Below, one piece after another: positions 24,186 to 33,438 of a stretch of DNA of 64,000 nt. This DNA comes from Bacillota bacterium (lineage in GTDB: Bacteria > Bacillota_A > Clostridia > Lachnospirales > Lachnospiraceae): the NCBI GenBank assembly GCA_023407175.1, contig JAEYMU010000053.1:558001-622000 (forward strand). The letters run 5' to 3'. Position 1 is the stretch's first letter. Each line of letters begins with the position of its first letter. The notes beneath the pieces are model-generated. The model did not search any database. It was not told the DNA's origin and was given only the letters and a program-made list of their open reading frames with translations. A program made the position numbers and the translations under genes.

Positions 24186-24214
24186 TTGACATGATCGGAA
24201 ATATTAAATATACT
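24186..24214 (+). promoter_or_regulatory. Sigma-A promoter of the second T-box
   Basis: TTGACA (24186-24191), 17-bp spacer, TATACT (24209-24214), directly after the MutS2-like gene and before the T-box leader. Confidence 0.75.
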
Positions 24215-24219
24215 TGATA

Positions 24220-24486
24220 AAAATAAAGGCTATGAAGAGAAGAGTAAGTATAATCAGAGTTTACAGAGAATTCCGGCAGCTGCGAAGGAAGAACCCTTAT
24301 TATACCGAACCAGGCCTCGGAGCCGCATACGGATCCAAAGAATATTTGGTGATGCTATGACGTGAGTTCACGTTACAGAACCGGAGTATGTTTGTACTCG
24401 CTAAGATTAATATGGTGACATATTAATGATATAGGGTGGCACCGCGATATTTATCGCCCCTACAGTTTTCTGTAGGGGCGTTTTTA
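24220..24486 (+). ncRNA. T-box leader with CAG (Gln) specifier, upstream of MetRS-like gene
   Basis: Typical T-box: AGAGA motif, distal loop with GCTGCGAA, then GAAC (24307-24310), specifier position CAG (24311-24313), and GCCTCGGAG. The T-box core GGGTGGCACCGCG (24434-24446) carries TGGC, which pairs with a GCCA tRNA end (G73). It ends in a terminator CGCCCCTACAG-TTTT-CTGTAGGGGCG plus T5. In the ileS T-box of this window GAAC is directly followed by ATC, so the same position here is CAG. A Met specifier ATG and a TGGT core would be expected for metG. Confidence 0.85.
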
Positions 24487-24560
24487 TATTCCAAAACCTG
24501 CAGAAAGGAATTCATAAGCAAGATACAGACAATCCCTGAATTCAGAAAGGAGCAGATTTT

Positions 24561-26567
24561 ATGGAAGAAGCTAAAAACAGTAAGGCAAACGAAAAAATAG
24601 AAAGACCCGTTTTCCCAAAAAGAGCGGTTATAACGGCAGGCATGCCCTATGGCAATAAGGAGCTGCATTTTGGTCATATCGGAGGTGTTTTTATCCATGC
24701 GGATGTATTCGCAAGATTTTTGCGGGACCGTATCGGAAAGGATAATGTTATCTTTGTATCGGGTACCGATTGCTATGGCTCACCGATTTTAGAAAGCTAC
24801 CGGAAGCAAAAGGAAACCTCCGGCTGCACTGAGACCATCGAGGAATATGTATATAAAAACCACATCAGTCAAAAAGAGGCCCTCGACCGGTACGAGATCA
24901 GCCTCAATCTTTATGGAACCTCCGCACTTGGCATAACCGGACAGCTCCATCAGGAAACCTCCGAGGAAGTATTCAAACGGCTGTATGAAAAGGGATTTCT
25001 GGAAAAGCTCTCCACACCTCAGTTTTTCGATCCCGATTTTAAGGTACTTCTAAATGGACGCCAGGTAACCGGCCAATGTCCGATTCAGGGCTGTACCTCC
25101 GAGCGGGGCTATGCAGATGAATGCTCCCTGGGCCACCAGTATATGCCCAGTGAATTGATTCATCCCAAAAGTACCCTGTCCGGCAAGACTCCCGAGGTAG
25201 TTGATGTAACCAACTGGTATTTTAAGCTGGAGGATTTTCAGGAAAGGCTGACGGAATATGTGGTATATTTGAGGAAGCATACCAACTCCAGAAAATATCT
25301 CTTAAGTGCGATGGAGGAATTCTTAAAGAAGCCGGTCATCTATGTGAAGAAAAACCAGCTGGAGCTGTTAGATGAGGTGAAGGCCGGTCTGCCGCCTATG
25401 GAGATAGCGGATGACAATAATAAAACCTCTGTTACATTAATCTTTGGAAGCCTTGCGGACCGGGATAAGGCAAGGGCTGCGTTAACCTCCCGAAGCATCT
25501 ACTACCGGACCGGCAAAACCCTTGTCCCCTTCCGTCTGACCGGTAATATTGAGTGGGGTGTAAAGGCACCGGTAAAGGAGGGGTTAGAGAAGCTGACCTT
25601 CTGGGTATGGCCCGAATCCCTCTGGGCCCCCATCTCCTTTACAAAGGCTTATCTGAAGGAGCAGGGAAGGGAAACGAAGGAATGGGAACACTGGTGGTGC
25701 TCTAAGGATGCCATGGTCTATCAGTTTATCGGAGAGGACAATATCTATTTCTATGGAATTGCCGAGATGGCAATGTTTATGGCCATGGAGGAGCTGAAGG
25801 TAGTTCCTGAGGAGGGCGAGCTTACCCTTCCCCATCTGATTGCCAATAACCATGTCCTCTTTATGGATAAGAAGGCCAGCAGCAGCGGAAGCATCAAGCC
25901 GCCGATGGCAAAGGACCTTCTGCAATTCTATACCCCAGAGCAGCTTCGCATGCACTTTCTCAGTCTGGGTCTTGACTCGAAAAGCGTGAGCTTCCAGCCA
26001 AAGGTATATATGGAGCAAAAGGATGATGCACCGGATCATGTGTTAAAGGAAGGAAATCTTCTGACCAATGTACTAAACCGGATCATCCGTTCCTGCTTTT
26101 ATACCAGCCAGAAATATTATGACTCAAAGATCCCTCAGGGGAATGTGAGCGACCCTGTCCTGGCACTGGCCAGTGAAACAATTCTGGCCTTTGAGCGCCA
26201 TATGTACAACCATGAATTTCACCGGCTTACCTATGTCCTGGATTCCTATATACGCGACACAAATAAATACTGGGTGAACAATATCCGGATTGCAGATACC
26301 CGAGACGACGATATGCTGCGCAGACAAATATTAATCGATACACTGCACGCCGTAAGAACCTCCGCAGCACTGCTGCATCCGATTGCGCCCGCTGGCTGTG
26401 ATATGATACGGGAATATCTTGGTGTGGGTGAGGAGCTCTTTGATTGGGAGCATATTTTTGAACCGCTTTCGCTGCTGCCCGGCGTGAACCCGGAGCATAA
26501 GCTCAAATTTCTTGAACCGCGGGTGGATTTTTTCAAACGGCACGAAAGCCAGTTTAACCCCGACTAG
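24561..26567 (+). CDS. Methionyl-tRNA synthetase-like class I synthetase (atypical)
   Basis: 668 residues. TAGMPYGNKELHFGHIGG has the HxGH motif (His36-His39), and FVSGTDCYGSP matches the MetRS CGTDEYG region. CPIQGCTSERGYADEC is a zinc-knuckle-like insert. The KMSKS loop is degenerate: DKKASSSG (436-443). The Met pocket segment usually reading WLDAPIGY is WPESLWAPISF, and the YFHSLFWP region is YFYGIAEMAM. A MetRS-type helical anticodon domain follows. Substrate may not be methionine. It is T-box controlled with a Gln-type specifier. It converges on the thioesterase gene. Confidence 0.75.
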   Translation: MEEAKNSKANEKIERPVFPKRAVITAGMPYGNKELHFGHIGGVFIHADVFARFLRDRIGKDNVIFVSGTDCYGSPILESYRKQKETSGCTETIEEYVYKNHISQKEALDRYEISLNLYGTSALGITGQLHQETSEEVFKRLYEKGFLEKLSTPQFFDPDFKVLLNGRQVTGQCPIQGCTSERGYADECSLGHQYMPSELIHPKSTLSGKTPEVVDVTNWYFKLEDFQERLTEYVVYLRKHTNSRKYLLSAMEEFLKKPVIYVKKNQLELLDEVKAGLPPMEIADDNNKTSVTLIFGSLADRDKARAALTSRSIYYRTGKTLVPFRLTGNIEWGVKAPVKEGLEKLTFWVWPESLWAPISFTKAYLKEQGRETKEWEHWWCSKDAMVYQFIGEDNIYFYGIAEMAMFMAMEELKVVPEEGELTLPHLIANNHVLFMDKKASSSGSIKPPMAKDLLQFYTPEQLRMHFLSLGLDSKSVSFQPKVYMEQKDDAPDHVLKEGNLLTNVLNRIIRSCFYTSQKYYDSKIPQGNVSDPVLALASETILAFERHMYNHEFHRLTYVLDSYIRDTNKYWVNNIRIADTRDDDMLRRQILIDTLHAVRTSAALLHPIAPAGCDMIREYLGVGEELFDWEHIFEPLSLLPGVNPEHKLKFLEPRVDFFKRHESQFNPD

Positions 26568-26576
26568 GCCGGATGC

Positions 26577-27002
26577 TTAGTCCTCCACCCATTTTATCAG
26601 GATATCATACATGTCCTTATGGGTTTTCTTAAGGCTTGTGGGCTTAAAATCCGTTGTCACAAAGCAATGCTCCGAGGCTCCGACAGCCCGGAGCTGCTTT
26701 GTAGCAGCATCAAGCACCTGATATTCTATCTTCATCTTTATTCCGTTAAAATGCCGGAGGATGGCTTTTACAACCACCATATCATGGAAACGTACGGAGG
26801 ATTTGTATTCGCAGGTCACACTCAATACAGGAGAATATACCCCTGCCGCCTCAATCTTATCATAGCCTAACCCGATCTGTTCCAGAAAATCTACTCTGGC
26901 CTCTTCAAACCAGCGAATGTAATTAGAATGGTGAACTACCGCCATTTGATCTGTCTCATAATATTTAGCCTGTCTGATATAGGGCTTTAATTCTTCCTGC
27001 AT
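26577..27002 (-). CDS. Acyl-CoA thioesterase, 4HBT hotdog family (YbgC-like)
   Basis: 141 residues with the hotdog signature YYETDQMAVVHHSNYIRWFEEARVDFLEQIGL (about 14-45); Asp18 and the following His pair mark the 4-hydroxybenzoyl-CoA thioesterase type. It hydrolyses acyl-CoA or acyl-ACP thioesters in the cytosol, with chain preference unknown. GGAGGAG precedes the ATG. It ends 9 bp from the convergent MetRS-like gene with no room for a separate terminator. Confidence 0.85.
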   Translation of the reverse strand: MQEELKPYIRQAKYYETDQMAVVHHSNYIRWFEEARVDFLEQIGLGYDKIEAAGVYSPVLSVTCEYKSSVRFHDMVVVKAILRHFNGIKMKIEYQVLDAATKQLRAVGASEHCFVTTDFKPTSLKKTHKDMYDILIKWVED

Positions 27003-27146
27003 ATTCCTGACTCCTCCAAATGTTTAAGGTATTTCTCCAACCCGTAACTATGAATGTATAACATATATTTCAATGTTATACCTCGGTATAATCAATGTCA
27101 AGAAATCCTTTTCCACCTCGGCTTGCAGGTTCATCCAATCAACTAT

Positions 27147-27827
27147 TTATATTTCTTCTATATACTGAATACCATCTTCTTTGCTTAACATATGGATAAT
27201 CTCAACATGGGGTCTTTTCTTCATCAGACGAAGCGTTATTATAATAGCAACACCTAATTCATTTATTGTGGTGGATCTGGTAATTTCAAGATTACTGATA
27301 TTAATATTATTCTTTTTAAGATAAGACATAAAATTGCTCATATCTGATACACATTTAAATTCAACATAAAGATCAATTACCTTTGTTGTAGCCATTACAC
27401 GGTCATCTAGACTATGGAGCAGTTCCATCACAACAAATATCAGGACACAGCCTATGGCAGCACCCTCATAATACCCAATTCCAATCGAAAGTCCTACGCA
27501 GGCGGCTGCCCAAAGACCTGCGGCAGTCGTCAATCCCTTGACCCTGTTTTTACCTGTTACAATTATTGTCCCCGCTCCAAGAAAACCTATGCCGCTGACT
27601 ACCTGCGCTCCCATTCTTGCAGGATCCGTATCCGGATAGATGGTGCAGATGAATTGATTTGTTATCATAACCAGAGCAGCCCCCATGCTGACCAGCATAT
27701 AAGTCCTAAAACCCGCAGGCCTTTTCTTTCTTCCCCGCTCTATTCCCAGTATACCTCCGCACAACATTGCAAAAGTCAAACGAACAAAAGTGGAAACAGC
27801 ATTCAATTCTAACAATATCTGTGGCAT
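27147..27827 (-). CDS. MgtC/SapB family inner-membrane protein
   Basis: 226 residues from the ATG at 27827 (AGGAG at 7 nt); a longer frame to 27905 has no RBS. The N-terminal half has four hydrophobic helices with the MgtC hallmark GGILGIERGRKKRPAGFRTYMLVSMGAALVM and RMGAQVVSGIGFLGAGTII. The C-terminal soluble part (VIDLYVEFKCVSDMSNFMSYLKKNNINISNLEI) is ACT-like. It is a membrane protein linked in other bacteria to Mg2+ stress. The preceding DUF1861 gene may or may not be co-transcribed (gap 90 bp). Confidence 0.85.
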   Translation of the reverse strand: MPQILLELNAVSTFVRLTFAMLCGGILGIERGRKKRPAGFRTYMLVSMGAALVMITNQFICTIYPDTDPARMGAQVVSGIGFLGAGTIIVTGKNRVKGLTTAAGLWAAACVGLSIGIGYYEGAAIGCVLIFVVMELLHSLDDRVMATTKVIDLYVEFKCVSDMSNFMSYLKKNNINISNLEITRSTTINELGVAIIITLRLMKKRPHVEIIHMLSKEDGIQYIEEI

Positions 27828-27917
27828 TCCATATCTCCTATAAACAAATTGCTTCTTTATCCTGACTGAATTACCGGATAAACCTATGAAAGGGGCAAAT
27901 CGCAATGAATGGATTGA

Positions 27918-28880
27918 TTAATACAGTAAAGGGCCTATAATCCTGCTGCCAGCAAAGGGATTATCAATCGTAATTCTTCCTTCCTCACAATCTCCCATTC
28001 CGCTGTATAAGTCGAATTTGCCGTCCTCTCTCGGGACAATTCCAGAGGTAAACACACAATCCGAAAGATATGGCAGCTTAGCCGGTCCTTTCGGATAACA
28101 GTCCCGCGTTCCGATAATATTAAAATGATGAGCACAGTGTTCCTGGGAGTCAAATATAAAGGCCGCATTCATATAGGTTGAATATGTAATTTCATCCTTA
28201 CCCTGGGTTTTCTCAGCAACATGGCCGATGACTCCCAGCTGGCCGTTATCCAGGCAATATACCTGATTACAGCCGCCCCATTCGCCCTCATGAAATACAT
28301 TTGAAATCAGTTCAGCGTTTTTAATCACCTCATCGCTTAGTTCATTTAAATTCTCTATTTCCGTATATCCTATGACAGCTTCACTTCCATAGATTTCTGC
28401 AATTTCGCTGCCCCTGGGTCTGGAAAAAACACCGATTTTACCATTCGGCTTCTCTACCAGGCGGATATCCTTCATACGCTTCGGTCCCGTTGTAAAATAG
28501 GTAAGATTTTTCAGATCCTTACCTCTGTAAAAATAACCGTAAAAAGTATTTACCTTGCCTTTCATCTTAAGCACATGAGTTCCACCAAGAACATATTCCC
28601 CATGTATTTTTGTAATAAAAGGGTCTTCCAGCGGATAGGTTTTGCTGTCTGCTACCAGACGAAAAGTATCAGCTTCCACCTGTTCAAACAGTGCTGTCCA
28701 TGAATTTGCCCATTCATCTCTTTTTTCAACACGTCCGAAAATGTAATTTTTATTGTTTTCTCTTATTAACAGACTGCAATTATAAACATCATATCCGTCA
28801 ACCCCCAGAAAATTTAGTTTTAAGCTTTCATATATTTTTCTTTGTTCGTTAAATACGCTGCGTTTATCCTTTAATGGCAT
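27918..28880 (-). CDS. DUF1861 family protein (GH130/GH43-like five-bladed propeller)
   Basis: 320 residues. Features FGRVEKRDEWANSWTALFEQ, the repeated strand pattern FITKIHGEYVLGGTHVLK, and HEGEWGGCNQVYCLDNGQLGVIGHVAEKT match the DUF1861 family, a propeller fold near the mannosyl-glycoside phosphorylase group. Its activity is not established. It sits downstream of LacI and a sugar ABC importer, so it probably processes the imported glycoside. There is no signal peptide, so it is cytosolic. Confidence 0.7.
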   Translation of the reverse strand: MPLKDKRSVFNEQRKIYESLKLNFLGVDGYDVYNCSLLIRENNKNYIFGRVEKRDEWANSWTALFEQVEADTFRLVADSKTYPLEDPFITKIHGEYVLGGTHVLKMKGKVNTFYGYFYRGKDLKNLTYFTTGPKRMKDIRLVEKPNGKIGVFSRPRGSEIAEIYGSEAVIGYTEIENLNELSDEVIKNAELISNVFHEGEWGGCNQVYCLDNGQLGVIGHVAEKTQGKDEITYSTYMNAAFIFDSQEHCAHHFNIIGTRDCYPKGPAKLPYLSDCVFTSGIVPREDGKFDLYSGMGDCEEGRITIDNPFAGSRIIGPLLY

Positions 28881-28939
28881 CGTAGACTCATCTCCTTTTC
28901 AACCTATAATTTTATGTATATCATCCTGTATATTTCACC

Positions 28940-29968
28940 TTAATCCTTCGTTTTTATGGAATCCCTTATTACAAGTTCCACTGCCATTAATATTTTCTCC
29001 GGCGGAGATTTGGGATTTTGCAGCTTCCAGATCAAACGTTCAAAAGCTTTTATTCCCATTCTGACATTGGCAACATGAACTGTGGTCAATTTAGGATATA
29101 TGGCAGATGCCATCTCCCCATCATCAAAACCTACCAGGCCAATATCTTCCGGAATTTTAATTTTCAGCAGCTTCAGGGCATTACTTAACAGTATGGCGGA
29201 TCTGTCATTCGAGCACTGGTATACTTCAGGAAAATATTCCTGCTTTTCAATAATTCTGGCAATTGCTTCCGTATCCCGATTTATCACATAATTTTCAATC
29301 TCTCCCAATATGGAATACCGGGAGACCAGCTGGAACAGCTTTTGAAAGTCCGGCTCTATCTTCTGCATTGCCTCAACATATCCCCAAAATCGCTCTTTAT
29401 TGCTCAGGGAATAGGAAAACTCACCAAAAAAGCCTATTTTACGATAGCCCTGGGATATCAGGTTAGCTACAGATTCATAAGCCCCTATGCGGTTATCGGT
29501 TAATATACAATCAATTGGCAAGGAATAGGAGCTGTGATCTGCCAGAACAATCGGTACACCCTCATTATAAATCCTCTTCAGATACTCCTCCTCAATAGCT
29601 CCCAGAATTACTGCTCCACAAACCTTTCGTTTTTTTATAAAATCCGGCACCTCATCCTTATCGCTGAAAAACTGGAGGATAACATTATATCCGTTTTTCT
29701 TGGCTTCCTTTTCTACTCCATAGATTACTCTGGAATAAAAATTGGAAGTATAGTATTGCTTCTTAATCAATATACAGATACAGGATTTTGCATATACCTT
29801 GTTAAACCTCGATGCCTGATCCAGGTATCCCATATCATTTGCCGTCTTCAATATTCTTCTTTTTGTCTCTTCACTTACACCGGGCAAATCATTCAATGCC
29901 AAAGAAACTGCATTTACTGACAAATCTAAAGTATCCGCAATTTCTTTCATTGTAACTCGTTTTCCCAT
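28940..29968 (-). CDS. LacI-family transcriptional regulator
   Basis: 342 residues. N-terminal HTH (VTMKEIADTLDLSVNAVSLALNDLPGVSEETKRRILKTANDMGYL, about 4-48), then a periplasmic-binding-like ligand domain ending with GLVGFDDGEMASAIYPKLTTVHV. It follows the two permease genes on the same strand and probably senses the imported sugar. Operator-like ACTTGA/TCAA sites stand upstream of the solute-binding protein gene (33382-33414) and the secreted phosphodiesterase gene (35167-35201). Confidence 0.85.
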   Translation of the reverse strand: MGKRVTMKEIADTLDLSVNAVSLALNDLPGVSEETKRRILKTANDMGYLDQASRFNKVYAKSCICILIKKQYYTSNFYSRVIYGVEKEAKKNGYNVILQFFSDKDEVPDFIKKRKVCGAVILGAIEEEYLKRIYNEGVPIVLADHSSYSLPIDCILTDNRIGAYESVANLISQGYRKIGFFGEFSYSLSNKERFWGYVEAMQKIEPDFQKLFQLVSRYSILGEIENYVINRDTEAIARIIEKQEYFPEVYQCSNDRSAILLSNALKLLKIKIPEDIGLVGFDDGEMASAIYPKLTTVHVANVRMGIKAFERLIWKLQNPKSPPEKILMAVELVIRDSIKTKD

Positions 29969-29990
29969 CGATCCTCCGCCTTAATATAAA

Positions 29991-30815
29991 TTATTTCAAC
30001 ATGAAGTTTATACCTTCCTTAAAATGCTTGGAAAATATAAGGTATAGAATAATGATGGGCAGTGTCAGAATTACAGATGCCGCATACAGGGGGCCGGGCT
30101 GATTGGACATAACATTAAAACGAGTTGAAATCAACACATTCAAGGTCTGATAATTTATGTTCGGAGAAATCAGCATATCCCACATCAGTTCATTCCATCT
30201 TTGCATGAAAATTGTTAAGAATACAATCACTGTAATCGGTTTGGTTGCGGGTATGGCAATATTCCTGATTATACGGATAATACCTGCCCCATCCATTTTA
30301 GCGGCTTCAAAAATCTCATCCGGAAGCGTATTAAAATAATTTATGTACATAAAAATAGCCCATACCGAAATCATGGTCGGCACAATCATACCGGTAAAAC
30401 TATTTGCAAAATTTTTCATAATCATATATTTCGGAACCAGCAGCATAACTGCCGGAAAAAACATCTCAAAAAATAAGAGGTTTAAAATGATCTTCTTGCC
30501 CTTAAAATTTGGCAGCTTTGATGTAGCATAGCCAATCAGCAGACTTGTGATGATGGCAACTACCGCCACCGGAACACAGACAATGATAGAATTTAAAAAT
30601 GCTCGGATCCACATCATCGGATCTCCTGAATTTGTCGTCTCAATAAGGTATTTATAGCTTTCGAAGGTTATATTCTGCGGTATAATAGATTTATCGACTC
30701 TCTTCCATTGTGTCAGGGACTGCAAAATCATATAATAAAGCGGAAATAACGATATTGCCAGCATCACTGCCGTAACAATATTCAAAAAAATTCCGGACAA
30801 TTTTACCTTTTTCAT
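29991..30815 (-). CDS. Carbohydrate ABC transporter permease (MalG type)
   Basis: 274 residues with about six membrane helices. The EAA-like loop EIFEAAKMDGAGIIRIIRNIAIPATKP (about 188-214) contacts the ATPase. It pairs with the upstream permease. No ATP-binding subunit is encoded here, so a shared MsmK-type ATPase elsewhere is likely. Confidence 0.85.
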   Translation of the reverse strand: MKKVKLSGIFLNIVTAVMLAISLFPLYYMILQSLTQWKRVDKSIIPQNITFESYKYLIETTNSGDPMMWIRAFLNSIIVCVPVAVVAIITSLLIGYATSKLPNFKGKKIILNLLFFEMFFPAVMLLVPKYMIMKNFANSFTGMIVPTMISVWAIFMYINYFNTLPDEIFEAAKMDGAGIIRIIRNIAIPATKPITVIVFLTIFMQRWNELMWDMLISPNINYQTLNVLISTRFNVMSNQPGPLYAASVILTLPIIILYLIFSKHFKEGINFMLK

Positions 30816-30833
30816 AGATTCCTTACCTTTCTT

Positions 30834-31757
30834 TTATAAACCGTATTTTGAATGCAGTTTACCCATACCGGCATTAATCAGCCTAAGAATTATAAAAATC
30901 TGAATGGCAAATACAATAGCCATTGCTGCTCCGTATCCTGAATCAAATTTGGTAAATGCCCGGATATACAGCTCCAGTGTCCATGTCGTAGTGGCATTTG
31001 CCGGCCCGCCTTCCGTAAGCAGAAAAGGTTCGGTATAAATACTCAGTGAGGTTCCCGTAGCCAATATGATAATTGTTGTAAGGGTGCTTAGGGTCATAGG
31101 CAGTGTTATGTGGAGCAACTGATGCAGTCCCTTAGAGCCGTCAAGTGCCGCTGCTTCCTTTACATCCTCTGATATCCCCTGTATGGCTGCCGACATGAAA
31201 AGTGCATAGTAGCCTGACAGCTTCCATACAACCATTATGACAATGACTGCAAAGGCTGCCTTCTTATTTGCAAACCAATTGATATCAATACCAAGATAAT
31301 TCCTTAACGTATTGTTTAATATAGAATCGTAGGAAAACATATAGCGGACCATGACAGAAGCCGCAACACCAGAGGTCAGATAAGGAATAAAAAACAATAC
31401 GGAAGCAAGCCCTTTTAACTTCTTTGGGAGCCGGTTTACAAGCAGTGCTATAATGACACCTCCTGCTACGCTGAAGGTTACCACAAATAAAAAGTATTTC
31501 AATGAATTAGTAAAAGCCGCAATTACTTCCTTATCAGAAAATATGGTCTTAAAGTTGTCCAGACCTACAAAGGTTTTCTTTGCGGACATTAAATTCCAGT
31601 CCATCGTAGAGAGCCATAGAGCCCATATAAGAGGGATTAAAAAGAGAACAATGCAAAATATTACATACGGTGAGCAGAACAACCAGCCATATACTGTTTC
31701 ACGCAGCTTTTTTTTCGAATATTTTATCGGCAAAGCACTAAAAGTATTATTTTTCAC
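30834..31757 (-). CDS. Carbohydrate ABC transporter permease (MalF type)
   Basis: 307 residues from a GTG start (GGAG at 8 nt). Six hydrophobic segments and the EAA loop DVKEAAALDGSKGLHQLLHITLPMTL. The N terminus (KKLRETVYGWLFCSPYVIFCIVLFLIPLIWALWLS) is typical of CUT1 permeases. It forms a heterodimer with the MalG-type permease. Confidence 0.85.
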   Translation of the reverse strand: MKNNTFSALPIKYSKKKLRETVYGWLFCSPYVIFCIVLFLIPLIWALWLSTMDWNLMSAKKTFVGLDNFKTIFSDKEVIAAFTNSLKYFLFVVTFSVAGGVIIALLVNRLPKKLKGLASVLFFIPYLTSGVAASVMVRYMFSYDSILNNTLRNYLGIDINWFANKKAAFAVIVIMVVWKLSGYYALFMSAAIQGISEDVKEAAALDGSKGLHQLLHITLPMTLSTLTTIIILATGTSLSIYTEPFLLTEGGPANATTTWTLELYIRAFTKFDSGYGAAMAIVFAIQIFIILRLINAGMGKLHSKYGL

Positions 31758-31840
31758 TTTACTTTCTCCTTAATTCCGCATAGATATCTGACCTTCTCTT
31801 ATACTGATGGAAAGCCAGATATTTATGCGGTGCAATTATT

Positions 31841-33262
31841 TTATTCCAGTCCTCCGGCTTCTTTCATCGCTGAAATTGCATTATCAACATAGCTTGATGC
31901 ATCCAGGGGATTTAGCGGCTTATTTTTTACCGCTTCAGCCATATAAGGGATAAAGCCTTCCACTCTTAGAGCCACTTCTATATCATCCGCCTTCAAATGA
32001 GCCGGAAGGGGTACCGCATAATTGATATTTGCCGCCAGATAACTAAGCTCCGCACTGTTGTCAAAGGTTTCTGTAAATGTTGCATTTTCCAGCAAATCGC
32101 CACGGACAGGCAGCATACTGGTGGAATTCAGCCACTCCAAATCCGTATTGGAGCTGTTTTTTGCACTGTAGACCCAGGAAATAAATGCTACTGCACCCTG
32201 ATGCTGTTCTTCTGTTACATTGGAAGCCTTATAAAATGTAATTCCCTTCGTATCCGCATAGCAGTAAGCCTGATCATCTGAACTCTGTACAGGAATCGGC
32301 CCAAATACAAAATCTTCGCCATAGACCTTCCCTGCCTCCATATAGCTTATCGCATCCCAGGGCTTGCCGATATCCATCAAAACCGGAATATTATCCTGCG
32401 TCCAGGCTCCTTCTATTTTGGCAACATTAACTGTATTTCCGAGAAGTCCCCAGAATTCAAAGGTGTTGATTGCCGCTTCCCTGTCTACCGTTAAGGTGTT
32501 ACCGTCAATCCAGCTTTCCCCGTTTGTATAAGTACTGTACATCATCTGGAAATCATAACCGCACTGATATCCACTTTCATTTAAAAAGCGATCCGTTGAA
32601 ACCATATACTCTACCCCCATCTCTTTCATCGTATCGGGGTTATCCACAAATGCTTGGATGACAGCTTTATATTCATCCATGGTTTTCGGAGGGTTAACAA
32701 ATCCCAGCGCTTTTAACGCCTTCACATTCCATTGCAGAGATACTGGATTTATGTAAACCGGAATCACATATTGCTTTCCGCCAATCTCCCATCTGGCTGC
32801 CGCTTCAGACATTACGCGGTTACTGATAATATCTCTATAAAATTCCTCCTGATCAATATCATACACGACTCCGGAATCTGCCAGTACTGCCGCAAATGAA
32901 AGGCTGATATTCTCAGAAGCCGCCGGAATCGTTCCTGTTGCAATTGCGTTCTGGATTGCTGCTTCGGAAGAGGTTGATTCAGGTGTCATCTGAACCTCTA
33001 CCTGTACGGTTTTATTATCATATTGGATTCCTGCCGCATTGAATTCCTCCGCTTTCTTGGACCAAAAATCAAACTGATTTTGATTCGGTGCAGACCAGAA
33101 CTCTACCTCTATGGTTCCTCCCGATGATGCACCGGCTGTAGCACCCTTCTGACCTGTTTGTTCTGTCCCGGAAACATCCGTTTCTTTTTTACTGCTACAT
33201 CCTCCTGCCAACGCTGCCCCAAGCATAGCCAGACATAACATAATAGCAATTTTCCTCTTCAT
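31841..33262 (-). CDS. Extracellular sugar-binding lipoprotein of ABC transporter
   Basis: 473 residues. Signal peptide with lipobox LAGGC (Cys22), then a Gly/Ser/Thr linker and an ABC type 1 solute-binding fold (VEFWSAPNQNQFDFWSKKAEEFNAA, EIGGKQYVIPVYINPVSLQWN, KPWDAISYMEAG). It captures an oligosaccharide outside the membrane for the permeases. GGAG precedes the ATG. Operator-like inverted sites lie 120-150 bp upstream. Confidence 0.85.
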   Translation of the reverse strand: MKRKIAIMLCLAMLGAALAGGCSSKKETDVSGTEQTGQKGATAGASSGGTIEVEFWSAPNQNQFDFWSKKAEEFNAAGIQYDNKTVQVEVQMTPESTSSEAAIQNAIATGTIPAASENISLSFAAVLADSGVVYDIDQEEFYRDIISNRVMSEAAARWEIGGKQYVIPVYINPVSLQWNVKALKALGFVNPPKTMDEYKAVIQAFVDNPDTMKEMGVEYMVSTDRFLNESGYQCGYDFQMMYSTYTNGESWIDGNTLTVDREAAINTFEFWGLLGNTVNVAKIEGAWTQDNIPVLMDIGKPWDAISYMEAGKVYGEDFVFGPIPVQSSDDQAYCYADTKGITFYKASNVTEEQHQGAVAFISWVYSAKNSSNTDLEWLNSTSMLPVRGDLLENATFTETFDNSAELSYLAANINYAVPLPAHLKADDIEVALRVEGFIPYMAEAVKNKPLNPLDASSYVDNAISAMKEAGGLE

Positions 33263-33381
33263 ACCTTTTTCTCTCCTTCTAATTTGTCAACAGATAGCTT
33301 ATAAATAACTACTTTGTAATACGAGCTCTGAAGCAATTACCTATAATGTTTTCTCTATGTCTATTTTTCGACAAAATTCAC

Positions 33382-33414
33382 TTGAAATCAATATAAATAT
33401 ACTTGAATTTTCAA
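33382..33414. promoter_or_regulatory. Pair of TTGA...TCAA sites upstream of sugar ABC operon
   Basis: TTGAAATCAA (33382-33391) and TTGAATTTTCAA (33403-33414) start 21 bp apart, each preceded by AC. A matching TTGATAATTCAA is at 35190-35201, upstream of the secreted phosphodiesterase gene. Candidate operators of the LacI regulator. Confidence 0.45.
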
Positions 33415-33438
33415 TTTAAATATCTCTGCATCTTCTAT

